Positions 1-6,772 of a stretch of 34,827 bases of DNA are shown in pieces. Position numbers and translations under genes: made by a program. The stretch comes from an uncultured Candidatus Saccharibacteria bacterium. Its GTDB lineage: Bacteria; Patescibacteriota; Saccharimonadia; Saccharimonadales; Saccharimonadaceae. A model generated the notes under the pieces. It had not been told where the DNA came from. It saw nothing but the letters and a program-made list of their open reading frames with translations, and ran no database searches. The DNA is taken from contig CALBWN010000054.1 of assembly GCA_937974295.1 (NCBI GenBank), positions 1 to 34,827 of the forward strand. Reading direction: 5' to 3'. The stretch's first letter is position 1. Each line of letters opens with the position of its first letter.

Positions 1-1112
1 TCGTATTGCCAGCCGTCCATCCAGAATGAGTATATTTGGCGGTAGCTTATAATCTCGTCGCCGTCTTCTGTCTCGCTATATTTCTTGATGAATAGCGCTA
101 GGTGGCTTGGGTGGCGTTTCTTGCCAATGTCAAAGCCGCCTACAACTACAGCGTCGGCTAGTGCTTTATTCCAATCTTTCTTTTTCCAGCACAGCTCAGT
201 GGCTACGCTCTCGAGGGCTTCGCGGTTGATATAGCTGTCTTCGTTGTAGACAGGCTGCGCCATATACTCCTGGTTGAATGTCTTGTCGCCCTGTGCGGCC
301 CTAATCTTCATAAGGTCATCGAATGTATAAAAGTCTGGCCATAACACCTTCTCTGCTTTCCAATCTAGAATGGCCGGCGTAAACCATTGGGCAAAGAGTG
401 TGCTTAACCCTTTATCAAAGAAAAAGTCATCGTTTGTCTGTGGCGTACCAACAACGTAACACTCACCGCCTTTGTTTACCATAGGCAGTAGCTCTGTGGA
501 GACGATACGGTTAATCTTACGAATGACGGTAGGCTTTAGCTTATTCTCGGGGTCTTTTAGCGGGTCATCTACGTAAATAAGATTGGCGTGGATACCACGC
601 TTAAAGGCGAGGAGGCCGGCGGGCTTTACGAGGAACTTGGGCGCTTTGTCGAGTGTTTGGTTTGGGCCTACCTTTGCAAAACCAAGCACAGAGTCTGTTT
701 GGCTCTTGTAGTTGGTCAGCTCTGAATAAAATGGATTAATGGCTACGAGGCTACGCACCTTGGATAAGTGGTAAGCTGCTAGCTCGCTGTTGTAGCTAAA
801 GTACCAACCCTCTACCGGGCTGCGTCGCTTCTCTCTCTTAAAGCGCAATAAGTGCCACATGAGACGAGCGTACAGGCGCGTACTCTTAAAGTGGCCACGG
901 CCTGTGATATACATAGCGTATGGGTGCTTGTCCATGTGAGCACACACGTCAGCAACGTACTGCCCACTCACAAAGTCGCTTTGGAATGAGAGGGCAAATA
1001 CATGATTCACAAAGTAATTAAAGTCATTGACTGCTCTTCGCTCGATCAGCTCCATCGCTGCTGCTGCTTTCAGTTCCAGCAACTCCCTCGATGATTCTTG
1101 TAAGTTCGTCAT
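1..1112 (-). CDS. terL: Terminase large subunit, N-terminal part (gene interrupted by window edge)
   Basis: ATPase and start of the nuclease domain of the DNA-packaging motor. I translated this frame directly. It starts with MTNLQESSRE at 1112, inside the end of terS, with AAGGG upstream. The Walker A-type loop GRGHFKST is at about residues 71-78. The Walker B-type strand LIYVDDP is at about 178-184. A coupling motif VVGTPQTNDDF and the family signature FNQEYMAQP follow. The first RNase H-like nuclease strand is VVVGGFDIG near 322-330. The frame stays open to position 1 and continues without a break into 34827-34467, giving roughly 489 aa, a usual TerL length. It overlaps terS by 89 nt, which suggests translational coupling. 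Confidence 0.95.
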   Translation of the reverse strand, partial: MTNLQESSRELLELKAAAAMELIERRAVNDFNYFVNHVFALSFQSDFVSGQYVADVCAHMDKHPYAMYITGRGHFKSTRLYARLMWHLLRFKREKRRSPVEGWYFSYNSELAAYHLSKVRSLVAINPFYSELTNYKSQTDSVLGFAKVGPNQTLDKAPKFLVKPAGLLAFKRGIHANLIYVDDPLKDPENKLKPTVIRKINRIVSTELLPMVNKGGECYVVGTPQTNDDFFFDKGLSTLFAQWFTPAILDWKAEKVLWPDFYTFDDLMKIRAAQGDKTFNQEYMAQPVYNEDSYINREALESVATELCWKKKDWNKALADAVVVGGFDIGKKRHPSHLALFIKKYSETEDGDEIISYRQIYSFWMDGWQY

Positions 1113-1569
1113 CGCTCATACCCTTTATCGCACCAGATATTTTAACTGTTGTTTCCGACTTAGTCGGTGCTTCAGCTCCTACAAGCTGTGCGGCTTGCTT
1201 TAGTGCTGCTAGTGCGTTTGCCCTTTCTCCGTTCTTCATAGACTCGTAGTACACGTGGTTGATCTTCTCAAGCTGCGTTTGTACAAATTCTGGCATTTGC
1301 TCTTCATATGAGGCTATAATGCGCTTTTTGGCTGCTGCAATGTACTTTTGTGCTTGGCGCTCGCCAATACCCCACTGCTGCTTGATTGTCTGCTTGATGA
1401 TGGATGTGCGCGCACCGTTTAGGATCTGCGTTAGCACCATCTCCAAACGCATATCTGTAATCTCGCCACTGCTAATGTCGTTGTTTGTTATATCTAGACG
1501 CTTAACTGGCGGCACTTTCGTCTCAGTGTCGCTTTTTGCATCTAGGCCGCGTTTCTTCGTCTTTGCCAT
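1024..1569 (-). CDS. terS: Terminase small subunit
   Basis: Predicted 181-aa DNA-recognition subunit of the packaging terminase. I chose the start MAKTKKRGLD at 1569. The longer frame to 1650 would read through a perfect terminator stem at 1594-1617. The N-terminus is basic. A helical helix-turn-helix-like section (about 45-95, including IIKQTIKQQWGIGERQAQKYIAA split over two helices) resembles TerS DNA-binding domains. A helical oligomerisation section (ALAALKQAAQLVGAEAP) and a Ser-rich tail follow. No Shine-Dalgarno precedes the ATG. Instead a TATAAT lies 7 nt upstream, so the mRNA may be leaderless. It is the first gene of the late operon, immediately before TerL. Identity rests on position and helical pattern. 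Confidence 0.85.
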   Translation of the reverse strand: MAKTKKRGLDAKSDTETKVPPVKRLDITNNDISSGEITDMRLEMVLTQILNGARTSIIKQTIKQQWGIGERQAQKYIAAAKKRIIASYEEQMPEFVQTQLEKINHVYYESMKNGERANALAALKQAAQLVGAEAPTKSETTVKISGAIKGMSDDELTRIIEGVAGTESSSSDGADRAKSSQ

Positions 1570-1575
1570 GGTCAC

Positions 1576-1605
1576 ATTATACACCAAAAGAAAGAGACGC
1601 AACAA
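1576..1605 (-). promoter_or_regulatory. Putative late promoter giving a leaderless terS mRNA
   Basis: On the minus strand TATAAT (1581-1576) ends exactly 7 nt before the A of the terS ATG (1569), so +1 would be that A. A weak -35, TTGTTG (1605-1600), lies 18 nt upstream inside the terminator stem. The 12-bp early operator is absent. The poor -35 suggests that an activator is needed, and the phage WhiB-like protein is a candidate. Assigned from sequence only. Confidence 0.5.
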
Positions 1606-1617
1606 TTGCTGCGTCTC
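1594..1617 (-). terminator. Rho-independent terminator ending the SSB operon
   Basis: Perfect 8-bp stem GAGACGCA/TGCGTCTC around an 8-nt loop with a palindromic CAATTG core. In the minus direction it is followed by TTTCTTTT. It separates the early minus-strand genes from terS. Confidence 0.85.
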
Positions 1618-1668
1618 ACCATAAAGGAGGAATCTGGCAGCTGCGCCCACACACAGCTACCAAATATT

Positions 1669-1932
1669 CTACACCTTGTGCCAGTCTTTGCCAAGTACCC
1701 CTTTTGTACAGTCAAATACTTCGTCTGCGATATACCCACCTAGCTTATTATCTTTGCGATACACAATGTAGTTGTAACGTCGTGCAACCGCCTTTTGTTT
1801 TAAGCCTTCGAGCGTACCGTAGCTAAATACCTCGCCGTTGCTCAGCCGGCGCGCTACCCACACGCCAGCTGGTACACCGATACCCTTTGTCTCCTCATCT
1901 CGGTACTTTATCTCTACTGTCTCGTAGTCCAT
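1669..1932 (-). CDS. Hypothetical 87-aa protein
   Basis: Not recognised. Small mixed alpha/beta protein beginning MDYETVEIKYRDEE and ending GKDWHKV, with aromatic, charged strands and no membrane segment or metal-binding motif. It is the last gene of the operon that runs from the promoter at 4748-4775, sits 18 nt after ssb, and is followed by the terminator at 1594-1617. The Shine-Dalgarno is weak (GATAGG), so coupling to ssb is likely. An 11/12 copy of the phage operator lies inside the gene at 1776-1787, where it encodes part of VARRYN. Function cannot be inferred. Confidence 0.7.
   Translation of the reverse strand: MDYETVEIKYRDEETKGIGVPAGVWVARRLSNGEVFSYGTLEGLKQKAVARRYNYIVYRKDNKLGGYIADEVFDCTKGVLGKDWHKV
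1776..1787. promoter_or_regulatory. Intragenic copy of the 12-bp operator-like element
   Basis: AACGTCGTGCAA matches the complement of the promoter-embedded element ATGCACGACGTT at 11 of 12 positions. It has no convincing -35/-10 around it. It could be a roadblock ('stoperator') site or chance; the codons it provides are ordinary for the gene. Confidence 0.35.
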
Positions 1933-1950
1933 GTTTGTTTTGCCTATCTA

Positions 1951-2352
1951 CTAAAATGGAATGTCTGCGATGTTAATGTCAGATACTGGCGCTGGCTCAT
2001 CGTAGTTGGCTTGTGGCGCTGTTTGTGTGCTACTACCATCGCTCTTGCCGCCGATGAAAGCAAACTCATCTACCACCACATCGATCTTGCTACGGTTGTT
2101 GCCGTCCTTGTCTTGCCAGCGGCTCTGGTTAAGCCGGCCAGATACAAGCAGTGGGTCGCCCTTGTGGAGATACTGCGCGATCGTCTCGCCGCCATTATTC
2201 CAGGCTGTACAATCAATATACGCAACGTCATCGTTTCGACCGTTCACTGCGAGCATAAAGCTGGTTACGCTGTGCCCGCTGTTTGTTTGTTTTGTTTCAG
2301 GGTCACGAACTAGGTTGCCCATCACCACTGCTTTGCTAAAGCCTTTTGCCAT
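1951..2352 (-). CDS. ssb: Single-stranded DNA-binding protein
   Basis: 133-aa SSB with an OB fold at about residues 1-105. The typical strand order is visible: KAVVMGNLVRDPE, then SVTSFMLAVN, AYIDCTAWNN, IAQYLHKGDPLLVSGRLNQS and IDVVVDEFAFIGG. A short disordered linker rich in S, T, Q and A follows, ending in the conserved acidic tip NIADIPF that recruits replication and repair proteins in bacterial SSBs. It coats ssDNA during phage replication and recombination and would work with the ERF annealing protein at 15016-15762. The Shine-Dalgarno GAAAGGA lies upstream of the ATG. It is slightly shorter than chromosomal SSBs, as is usual for phages. Confidence 0.95.
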   Translation of the reverse strand: MAKGFSKAVVMGNLVRDPETKQTNSGHSVTSFMLAVNGRNDDVAYIDCTAWNNGGETIAQYLHKGDPLLVSGRLNQSRWQDKDGNNRSKIDVVVDEFAFIGGKSDGSSTQTAPQANYDEPAPVSDINIADIPF

Positions 2353-2366
2353 TTTGTTTATCCTTT

Positions 2367-2819
2367 CTACTCTACGGCTACTTTTGTTTTCTTAATCGCT
2401 GCTATTGGCGGTAGCATGCCTATTATCTTGTCGGCTACTTCCTCGTCGAGTTTGGCAGCGTCTTGGTACTTCGATGAAAGCTCGTAGTCTTCTGCGAATG
2501 TATTATACTCAGACACCCAGAAGACACGATTTTTACCAAAGTAACCTTGATACTCAACACTCACGTAGTACTTTATGTTCTGTCGCTTATCGAGTGGTGT
2601 AGCGGCAAACTCCATGAGTAGGTTAAATAGGCGTTTGCGTTTATTGGTCTGCAATGCCTTAAACCAATTAGTGTCGGTATCAATGACAAACCTGCCATTC
2701 TTATCTATATAAGCATAGCGATGATCATCTAAATCATCAACGTAGTAATAGTGCTCGTCACCGGTATAAAGCTTAAGCTCCATGCTGGCTAGCTGCTGCT
2801 CAAGTTCACTGATCGTCAT
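2367..2819 (-). CDS. Hypothetical 150-aa protein, paralogue of the upstream gene
   Basis: Not recognised at family level. It is soluble, acidic and Tyr-rich, with a helical start (MTISELEQQLASM), a YYYVDD strand, a central helix LFNLLMEFAATPLDKRQ, then beta strands (KYYVSVEYQGYFGKN) and a C-terminal helix. The pattern 'LL.EFA.TP...R' followed by a strand and a G-containing hairpin recurs in the adjacent gene at 2816-3265, so the two look like an old tandem duplication. Small proteins of this general build are common in the early regions of Gram-positive siphophages, without a known role. The start overlaps the previous stop by 4 nt (ATGA). Confidence 0.75.
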   Translation of the reverse strand: MTISELEQQLASMELKLYTGDEHYYYVDDLDDHRYAYIDKNGRFVIDTDTNWFKALQTNKRKRLFNLLMEFAATPLDKRQNIKYYVSVEYQGYFGKNRVFWVSEYNTFAEDYELSSKYQDAAKLDEEVADKIIGMLPPIAAIKKTKVAVE

Positions 2820-3265
2820 CTTTCTACCTTCTCAAGTTCGAACTTGTTACCAGTGATTTTACTAACACGATCTGCGATTATCTCAGCTGTTGCCTTTGGG
2901 TGGCTCAGCGCTTCGATAATATCAACATCGAGCGCTAACTTTTCGCCGTCATCGCCATAGCCCGTAACATACAGCTTGTGCCCGACGCTCCCATTTTCTT
3001 CAAACACAGTGTATACACGGTAGTTGTAATCTTCGCGATCTTCGATTGGTGTAGTCGCAAACTCAAACAGCAAAGCCATGAGAGATAGGCTATCTTCGTA
3101 GTTATTATTTGACATTGTCGTCGTATACGTATCGACAGAAAACATCACAGATCGCGACACTACAGCGTGTGTGCTACCATCTTTTACAACGTAATATGCG
3201 CTACTAGTATGCTCAACACTATAGCCAAGCGCCATTACCTGCTCTTTAAACTCATTAGCCGTCAT
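2816..3265 (-). CDS. Hypothetical 149-aa protein, paralogue of the downstream gene
   Basis: Not recognised. It shares the layout of the 2367-2819 product: N-terminal helix (MTANEFKEQVMALGY), a YYVVKD strand, a VDTYTTT section, the helix LMALLFEFATTPIEDRE, the strands YNYRVYTVFEENGSVGHKLYV divided over a hairpin, and a C-terminal helix. There is no membrane segment and no catalytic motif. The start overlaps the end of the coiled-coil gene by 4 nt, so the two are translationally coupled within the 4644-1669 operon. Confidence 0.75.
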   Translation of the reverse strand: MTANEFKEQVMALGYSVEHTSSAYYVVKDGSTHAVVSRSVMFSVDTYTTTMSNNNYEDSLSLMALLFEFATTPIEDREDYNYRVYTVFEENGSVGHKLYVTGYGDDGEKLALDVDIIEALSHPKATAEIIADRVSKITGNKFELEKVER

Positions 3266-4149
3266 AGATTACCTGCCTTAATCTTGTAATTAGTTTTGAC
3301 TGTTTCGAGATGCTGTGCGATCTTCTCGGCAAACTCCATAGCCTGTAGGTCTGTGAGGCCTTCCACCTTAAACTCGATTGCGTCGATAGCGGCCATGATC
3401 TTCTCTTTGTCTGGCGCTGCTGCCGCCTTGCGAGCTTCCTCGGCTGCTTTAGCTTCTGCCTCAGCCTTGGCGCGCTCCTCTGCTTCCTTTTCGGCGCGGA
3501 GTCGTGCGGCCTCTGCTTCTGCCTCTGCTTGCTTGCGCCTAGCCTCTGCGGCCTCAGCTTCCGCTTTAGCCGCTCGCTCAGCTTCTGCCTTACGTTTGGC
3601 CTCTTCAGCTTCTGCTGCTGCCTTGGCATCTTCGTTGGCCTGCTTCAGCTGCGCGAGTAGTTGCTCGAACTTCTCATCGCTCAGACTCGTGAGTGTTGGC
3701 TCGTACAAGCTAATGTCATCTGTGTACATCATTAGCTTGGCACGCCGTTCTGCCAGCTTTTCCTCTTTCTGCTTTTTCAGAAGATTCTCGGCGAACTTCT
3801 CTTGGTCTTCGAGATACTTCTCAGCTTCACCGATAATCTTTGCCGCTTCACGGTTTACAAAATCGATTGCCTTTGACTGCTTCAATACGTCTGCCTTCAA
3901 AAAGTCATGTGTCTTTTTGATCTTGACACGCTGGCCGCGGAGTGCAAGCCGCATCTTACGAGCTTTCTGCATCTCCTCTTTTTGCGATACGTCAGTTACC
4001 ACAATGTCTTTGTAGGTAGCGAGAATCTCACCAACCTCAGTGAATGGTGCGCCGTAAGCCTTAATAAGCTGCTCGGCATCTGTAATCTCGAGCCCCGATT
4101 TTACGAGGCCGTCGCGAATGTCTAGTACTTGGCTATTTGTTGCCATCAT
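3262..4149 (-). CDS. Long coiled-coil early protein
   Basis: 295-aa cytoplasmic protein. Residues about 1-150 form a helical domain (VLDIRDGLVKSG, then VKIKKTHDFLKADVLKQ and AIDFVNREAAKIIGEAE). Residues about 165-245 are a continuous Ala/Glu/Lys/Arg helix with repeated AEAERAAKAEAEA-type units, an extended coiled coil. A short C-terminal domain (MAAIDAIEFKVEGLTDL) follows. Comparable helical proteins sit beside ssDNA-annealing genes in many siphophages and are thought to assist recombination; this placement is by analogy only. Two adjacent ATG codons (4149, 4146) could start it. It overlaps the preceding gene by 17 nt and the next by 4 nt. Confidence 0.75.
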   Translation of the reverse strand: MMATNSQVLDIRDGLVKSGLEITDAEQLIKAYGAPFTEVGEILATYKDIVVTDVSQKEEMQKARKMRLALRGQRVKIKKTHDFLKADVLKQSKAIDFVNREAAKIIGEAEKYLEDQEKFAENLLKKQKEEKLAERRAKLMMYTDDISLYEPTLTSLSDEKFEQLLAQLKQANEDAKAAAEAEEAKRKAEAERAAKAEAEAAEARRKQAEAEAEAARLRAEKEAEERAKAEAEAKAAEEARKAAAAPDKEKIMAAIDAIEFKVEGLTDLQAMEFAEKIAQHLETVKTNYKIKAGNL

Positions 4150-4354
4150 TTGCCCCCTTTCTTATTTGTTCAATGTCGCGCCGAACACGGGCTACCGCCT
4201 CGCGTCCATGCGCTGCTGTGTACGCCATCAGCTGTTCAAATAGCTCTTCTGCGTTTGTTACTTCTGGCAAGTCGTTTTTGTCTTTGCCAAAGCCTTCAAT
4301 CACAGTGTCTGCTACGATCAGCATGAGGGCGCGCATCTTTGGGTCTACTTCCAT
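4133..4354 (-). CDS. Hypothetical 73-aa protein
   Basis: Not recognised. Small helical protein, with an acidic first half (VEGFGKDKNDLPEVTNAEEL) and a basic, Arg-rich end (AVARVRRDIEQIRKG). No membrane segment or metal site. It is the second gene of the operon starting at 4644 and its 3' end overlaps the coiled-coil gene. A purine-rich AAAGGGGGAAAATG start region gives good ribosome binding. Confidence 0.65.
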   Translation of the reverse strand: MEVDPKMRALMLIVADTVIEGFGKDKNDLPEVTNAEELFEQLMAYTAAHGREAVARVRRDIEQIRKGANDGNK

Positions 4355-4371
4355 TTTCCCCCTTTTGTTTA

Positions 4372-4644
4372 CTATTGCTGTTCAAGTGCGAGCTTTTGGA
4401 TTTTCTTGCGCTTTCTCAAGTCTGCCTTAATGTCATCAATGACATGAGAGGCTTCGAGCGCCCAAGTCGCACGGTTTTGCATGATTGCAAGGTCTACAAT
4501 GTCTTCTGCGGTCAAATCAACCTTGCTGTTTTTGTTGTTTATTTGCTCAAGTAAGATAGTACGAGCAGCTTCGCACGCCATGTACATCATAGCTGCACGC
4601 ATTACCTTGTTGCGGTCTTCAATACGGTTTTGTAAATTGGCCAT
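4372..4644 (-). CDS. Hypothetical 90-aa helical protein
   Basis: Not recognised. It is entirely helical, beginning MANLQNRIEDRNKVM and ending in a very basic helix (IKADLRKRKKIQKLA), which suggests nucleic-acid or protein binding. It is the first gene after the operator-bearing promoter at 4748-4775, with a leader of roughly 97 nt. AGGAG sits 9-10 nt before the ATG. Position as promoter-proximal early gene suggests a regulatory or host-takeover role, but there is no direct evidence. Confidence 0.7.
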   Translation of the reverse strand: MANLQNRIEDRNKVMRAAMMYMACEAARTILLEQINNKNSKVDLTAEDIVDLAIMQNRATWALEASHVIDDIKADLRKRKKIQKLALEQQ

Positions 4645-4747
4645 ATGGTCTTTACTCCTAATTTTTAATGTTCAAGTTTAGTTGTGTTATGTGTAATAGT
4701 TGTTTCTCGTCCTGTTTAGTATCCTTTCGTCTTACTTATCTGCTCTT

Positions 4748-4775
4748 ATTATAGCAAATGCACGACGAAAAACAA
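4748..4775 (-). promoter_or_regulatory. Promoter with embedded operator, drives 4644-1669 operon
   Basis: Minus strand: -35 TTGTTT (4775-4770), 16-bp spacer, extended -10 TGC-TATAAT (TATAAT 4753-4748). The spacer contains TTCGTCGTGCAT (4769-4758), a 10/12 copy of the shared element. TTTTCCACA and a weak hairpin with a T-rich tract ending TTTCTATTG lie directly upstream, the same order as at 10955-11032 and 16271-16347. Confidence 0.75.
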
Positions 4776-4782
4776 TAGAAAA

Positions 4783-4804
4783 ATAAATGTTTTTTGCTAT
4801 TTAT
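4783..4804 (-). terminator. Weak AU-stem terminator of the ParB-domain operon
   Basis: ATAAAT/ATTTAT stem with a 10-nt A-rich loop, followed on the minus strand by TTTTCTATTG. The stem overlaps the stop codon of the ParB-domain gene and is preceded by the DnaA-box-like TTTTCCACA (4814-4806). It is weak on its own, but its position matches two stronger hairpins in identical cassettes. Confidence 0.4.
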
Positions 4805-5936
4805 CTGTGGAAAAGTCGATAACGGCAAAGTCGTCGATCGCTTTGTCTGGATCGCCGTTAGTGTATACCATTACATCTGTATGGATACGGGCCACTTTGC
4901 GTACGTTGTTAAAGTTTTTGGCGGCGTACTTGCTCGTGTCTGTGTTCTCTATAAAGATAATGTGGTTGTATAGGTCGACTTGGCCGTTGTAGTCGTCGAT
5001 ATATTTTTTAGTGAGGTATGGCACGTCATTGATTGCGCCGCCGTTCTTTACGTCCACACGCTCGTAGTTGCCAATGGCGATGATAAAACGGTTAGGCTTC
5101 ATTTTCTTGGCTAAGTCAGACAGTAGCAGGTCGCTGTGCTTATCTTCTGTATTCATGTCATACAGCACCAAGTCTACTGTCTTGTCTGGGTGATCAATAA
5201 AGTAACCGGTAATGTCACCGTTCACGTAGGCTAGCCCGCCATCATTTGGCGTGAGTATCTCGCCCGCTTCAGCTTCTAAATCTGCATCGTTCGCTTGTAG
5301 GCCAATAAAGTTGTAGCCGTTTTTAGCCGCTACAAGGCCCGGTGCGCCGTTTGTTGGGTTAAGATGCATAATGAGTCCACCTTGCGGACAAAACCACTCA
5401 TACAGCGTTTGGTACAGCGTGGGGCTACGTTCTCCGGTGTCTACTCCCGACTCTGCCCACAACTCATCGCTTTTTATCCAGTCTAGCTTGCGCCCGTCTA
5501 TGACGGATTCAGGCATTAGCTTCGTACCACTTGGCGATATGAGCCGTTCGGTATCTAGGTCTTTAATCTCTAGTTTGTCTAGTCGTAGCTCCAGGTAGTC
5601 TTGGTCAAATTTTAGTTCATCTAGAATCTCTTCAAGCTTTAGCTCGTCATAGCGGCCGCTAATGGCTTGGCTGTTAAGTAGCACGTTTAGTTTGATCTTG
5701 TCGTGCTCATCTAGGTTTAGGCGGATGCAAGGCACTTCAATAAGGCCAGCAGCTTGGGCGGCTCGTGTACGTTGGTGGCCGCCAATGATTGTATTGTCGT
5801 GATTGATAATTACAGGGTCGACGAGGCCAAACGTCTTTATAGACGACACAAGCCCCGCAAACTCATCCTTATCGATAATGCGGGGGTTTCTCTCGTCAAA
5901 CTTTAGCTGGTTTATATTGATGTGCTCGATCTTCAT
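4797..5936 (-). CDS. ParB/Srx-domain protein fused to a degenerate DNA methyltransferase fold
   Basis: 379 aa from MKIEHINI at 5936, preceded by GAAAGGAT. A start at 5981 would lie inside a hairpin and lacks a ribosome site. Residues 1-70 are a ParB/sulfiredoxin domain with a Box II-like GGHQRTRAAQAAG at 52-64. Residues about 175-365 align by eye with the phage ParB-linked methyltransferase family: WFCPQGG, then AAKNGYNFIGLQ, and a C-terminal NHIIFIE...VRKVARIHTDVMVY pattern. The expected SAM loop (DPFAGG) reads LNPTNGAPG at 192-200 and the catalytic DPPY reads LYDMN at 258-262. The domain is therefore probably catalytically dead, and a DNA-binding or anti-modification role is possible. Third gene after the promoter at 6707-6735. 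Confidence 0.8.
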   Translation of the reverse strand: MKIEHININQLKFDERNPRIIDKDEFAGLVSSIKTFGLVDPVIINHDNTIIGGHQRTRAAQAAGLIEVPCIRLNLDEHDKIKLNVLLNSQAISGRYDELKLEEILDELKFDQDYLELRLDKLEIKDLDTERLISPSGTKLMPESVIDGRKLDWIKSDELWAESGVDTGERSPTLYQTLYEWFCPQGGLIMHLNPTNGAPGLVAAKNGYNFIGLQANDADLEAEAGEILTPNDGGLAYVNGDITGYFIDHPDKTVDLVLYDMNTEDKHSDLLLSDLAKKMKPNRFIIAIGNYERVDVKNGGAINDVPYLTKKYIDDYNGQVDLYNHIIFIENTDTSKYAAKNFNNVRKVARIHTDVMVYTNGDPDKAIDDFAVIDFSTDK

Positions 5937-5953
5937 AGTATCCTTTCTAAAAT

Positions 5954-5991
5954 GATAAGGGCCGCGTGGGACAAGCTGCACGGCCCTTATC
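5954..5991 (-). terminator. Intercistronic hairpin, terminator or attenuator
   Basis: Perfect 11-bp stem GATAAGGGCCG/CGGCCCTTATC with a 16-nt loop, followed on the minus strand by ATTTTAG and then by the ribosome site of the ParB-domain gene. The short T-run suggests partial termination or mRNA processing between the winged-helix and ParB-domain genes. Confidence 0.55.
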
Positions 5992-5997
5992 TGTATA

Positions 5998-6543
5998 TTA
6001 GCACAAACCTAGTTCTTTGGCTTTATCTTTAGCGGCTTGGCCTTTTGTGGCTGTCAGCTGCTTGCTCTCGTCCTCAGTAATAGGCTCAACAATGTAATCG
6101 CCAGACGCTCCGGCAATCTGATCGATCACACACAGCCCGCCAGAGTGGCCAAGCACGGTGTTGTTATAGACGGTTACGCGTGCCTGTACTGGCTTGCCAG
6201 CGAGGAATTTCCAGCCTTTCTTGGTTACAGTCCAAGTGCGTGGGATGTGCTTGCCTTTGGCATCCTTTACCTTTGCTACTAGCCCGTGGAGACGCAACTT
6301 GGTCATTTGTGTGCGTACAGAAAATGGCCGGTCAATTTCGCCAGAGTCAACGTGGCGCGGGTTGCTTTGGTGTTCTGCTGCTTGGCGTGCTGTAATGCGC
6401 CCCATATCCTTCAGCATGTAAACCATAGCTGGTGTGATCTTGTACTTGTAAAGCTGGATCTTACGGCCACAGTGTTTGCACGTACCGTTGTTATCGCGTG
6501 CTTCAAGGATTGCTTTTACTGTAGTTTCAGTTTTGCCCGACAT
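5998..6543 (-). CDS. Winged-helix protein with N-terminal CxxC, candidate regulator
   Basis: 181 aa. A CKHC motif near residues 22-25 heads the protein, but only one CxxC pair is visible, so a full zinc ribbon is not proven. Residues about 35-115 look like a winged helix: MVYMLKDMGRITARQAAEH, a helix pair containing SVRTQMTKLRLHGLV, and a basic wing HIPRTWTVTKKGWKFL. A beta section (ARVTVYNNTVLG) and a charged helix close it. It lies in the operon whose promoter carries the 12-bp element, so autoregulation would be natural. It is the best candidate here for the DNA-binding regulator, but this is inference. Its start is 1 nt after the preceding stop. Confidence 0.7.
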   Translation of the reverse strand: MSGKTETTVKAILEARDNNGTCKHCGRKIQLYKYKITPAMVYMLKDMGRITARQAAEHQSNPRHVDSGEIDRPFSVRTQMTKLRLHGLVAKVKDAKGKHIPRTWTVTKKGWKFLAGKPVQARVTVYNNTVLGHSGGLCVIDQIAGASGDYIVEPITEDESKQLTATKGQAAKDKAKELGLC

Positions 6544-6544
6544 G

Positions 6545-6667
6545 TTACATCTTCTCCAGGTAAGTGTCTACCAGCGCTTCGTTTAGCATTTGGTCTACGT
6601 CGTCCCACTCTTGCTGTTCTTGCTTGCGCCTAGCGATAAAGTTTTTGATTGTGTTGATGATACTCAT
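6545..6667 (-). CDS. Small 40-aa basic/acidic helical peptide
   Basis: I read this directly. It begins MSIINTIKNFIARRKQEQ and ends ALVDTYLEKM. It is fully helical: an amphipathic basic N-terminal half (KNFIARRK) and an acidic C-terminal half. It is the first gene after the promoter at 6707-6735, with AAAGGA 8-10 nt upstream of the ATG and a stop 1 nt before the next gene. These signals support a real gene. Not recognised; an anti-host or regulatory peptide is conceivable. Confidence 0.7.
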   Translation of the reverse strand: MSIINTIKNFIARRKQEQQEWDDVDQMLNEALVDTYLEKM

Positions 6668-6706
6668 TTGGCTATTGTCCTTTCGCCTTAAGTTGTTGAT
6701 AGTTTC

Positions 6707-6735
6707 AGTATACATGCTCGACGTTAGAAAGTCAA
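6707..6735 (-). promoter_or_regulatory. Promoter with embedded operator, drives 6667-4797 operon
   Basis: Minus strand TTGACT (6735-6730), 17-bp spacer, TATACT (6712-6707). The spacer contains AACGTCGAGCAT (6725-6714), one mismatch from the shared element. The flank AAAAAAGTG before the -35 is identical to the plus-strand promoter at 8958. Confidence 0.85.
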
Positions 6736-6752
6736 CACTTTTTTAAAGAAAA

Positions 6753-6772
6753 ACCCAACTTTATTGTTGGGT
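6753..6772 (-). terminator. Rho-independent terminator of the rep operon
   Basis: ACCCAAC/GTTGGGT perfect 7-bp stem, AATAAA loop, then TTTTCTTT on the minus strand. The stop codon of the 6761-7126 gene lies in the loop. The next promoter begins 17 nt downstream. Confidence 0.85.

Noticed and set aside
3296..4015. Plus-strand Ala/Ser-rich frame of 239 codons
   Set aside because: It is the mirror of the Ala/Glu/Lys coiled-coil gene on the minus strand; low-complexity codons remove stops in the opposite frame.
5937..5981. Upstream start of the ParB-domain protein at 5981
   Set aside because: The extra codons fall in the GC-rich hairpin at 5954-5991 and lack a ribosome site, whereas GAAAGGAT precedes ATG 5936.
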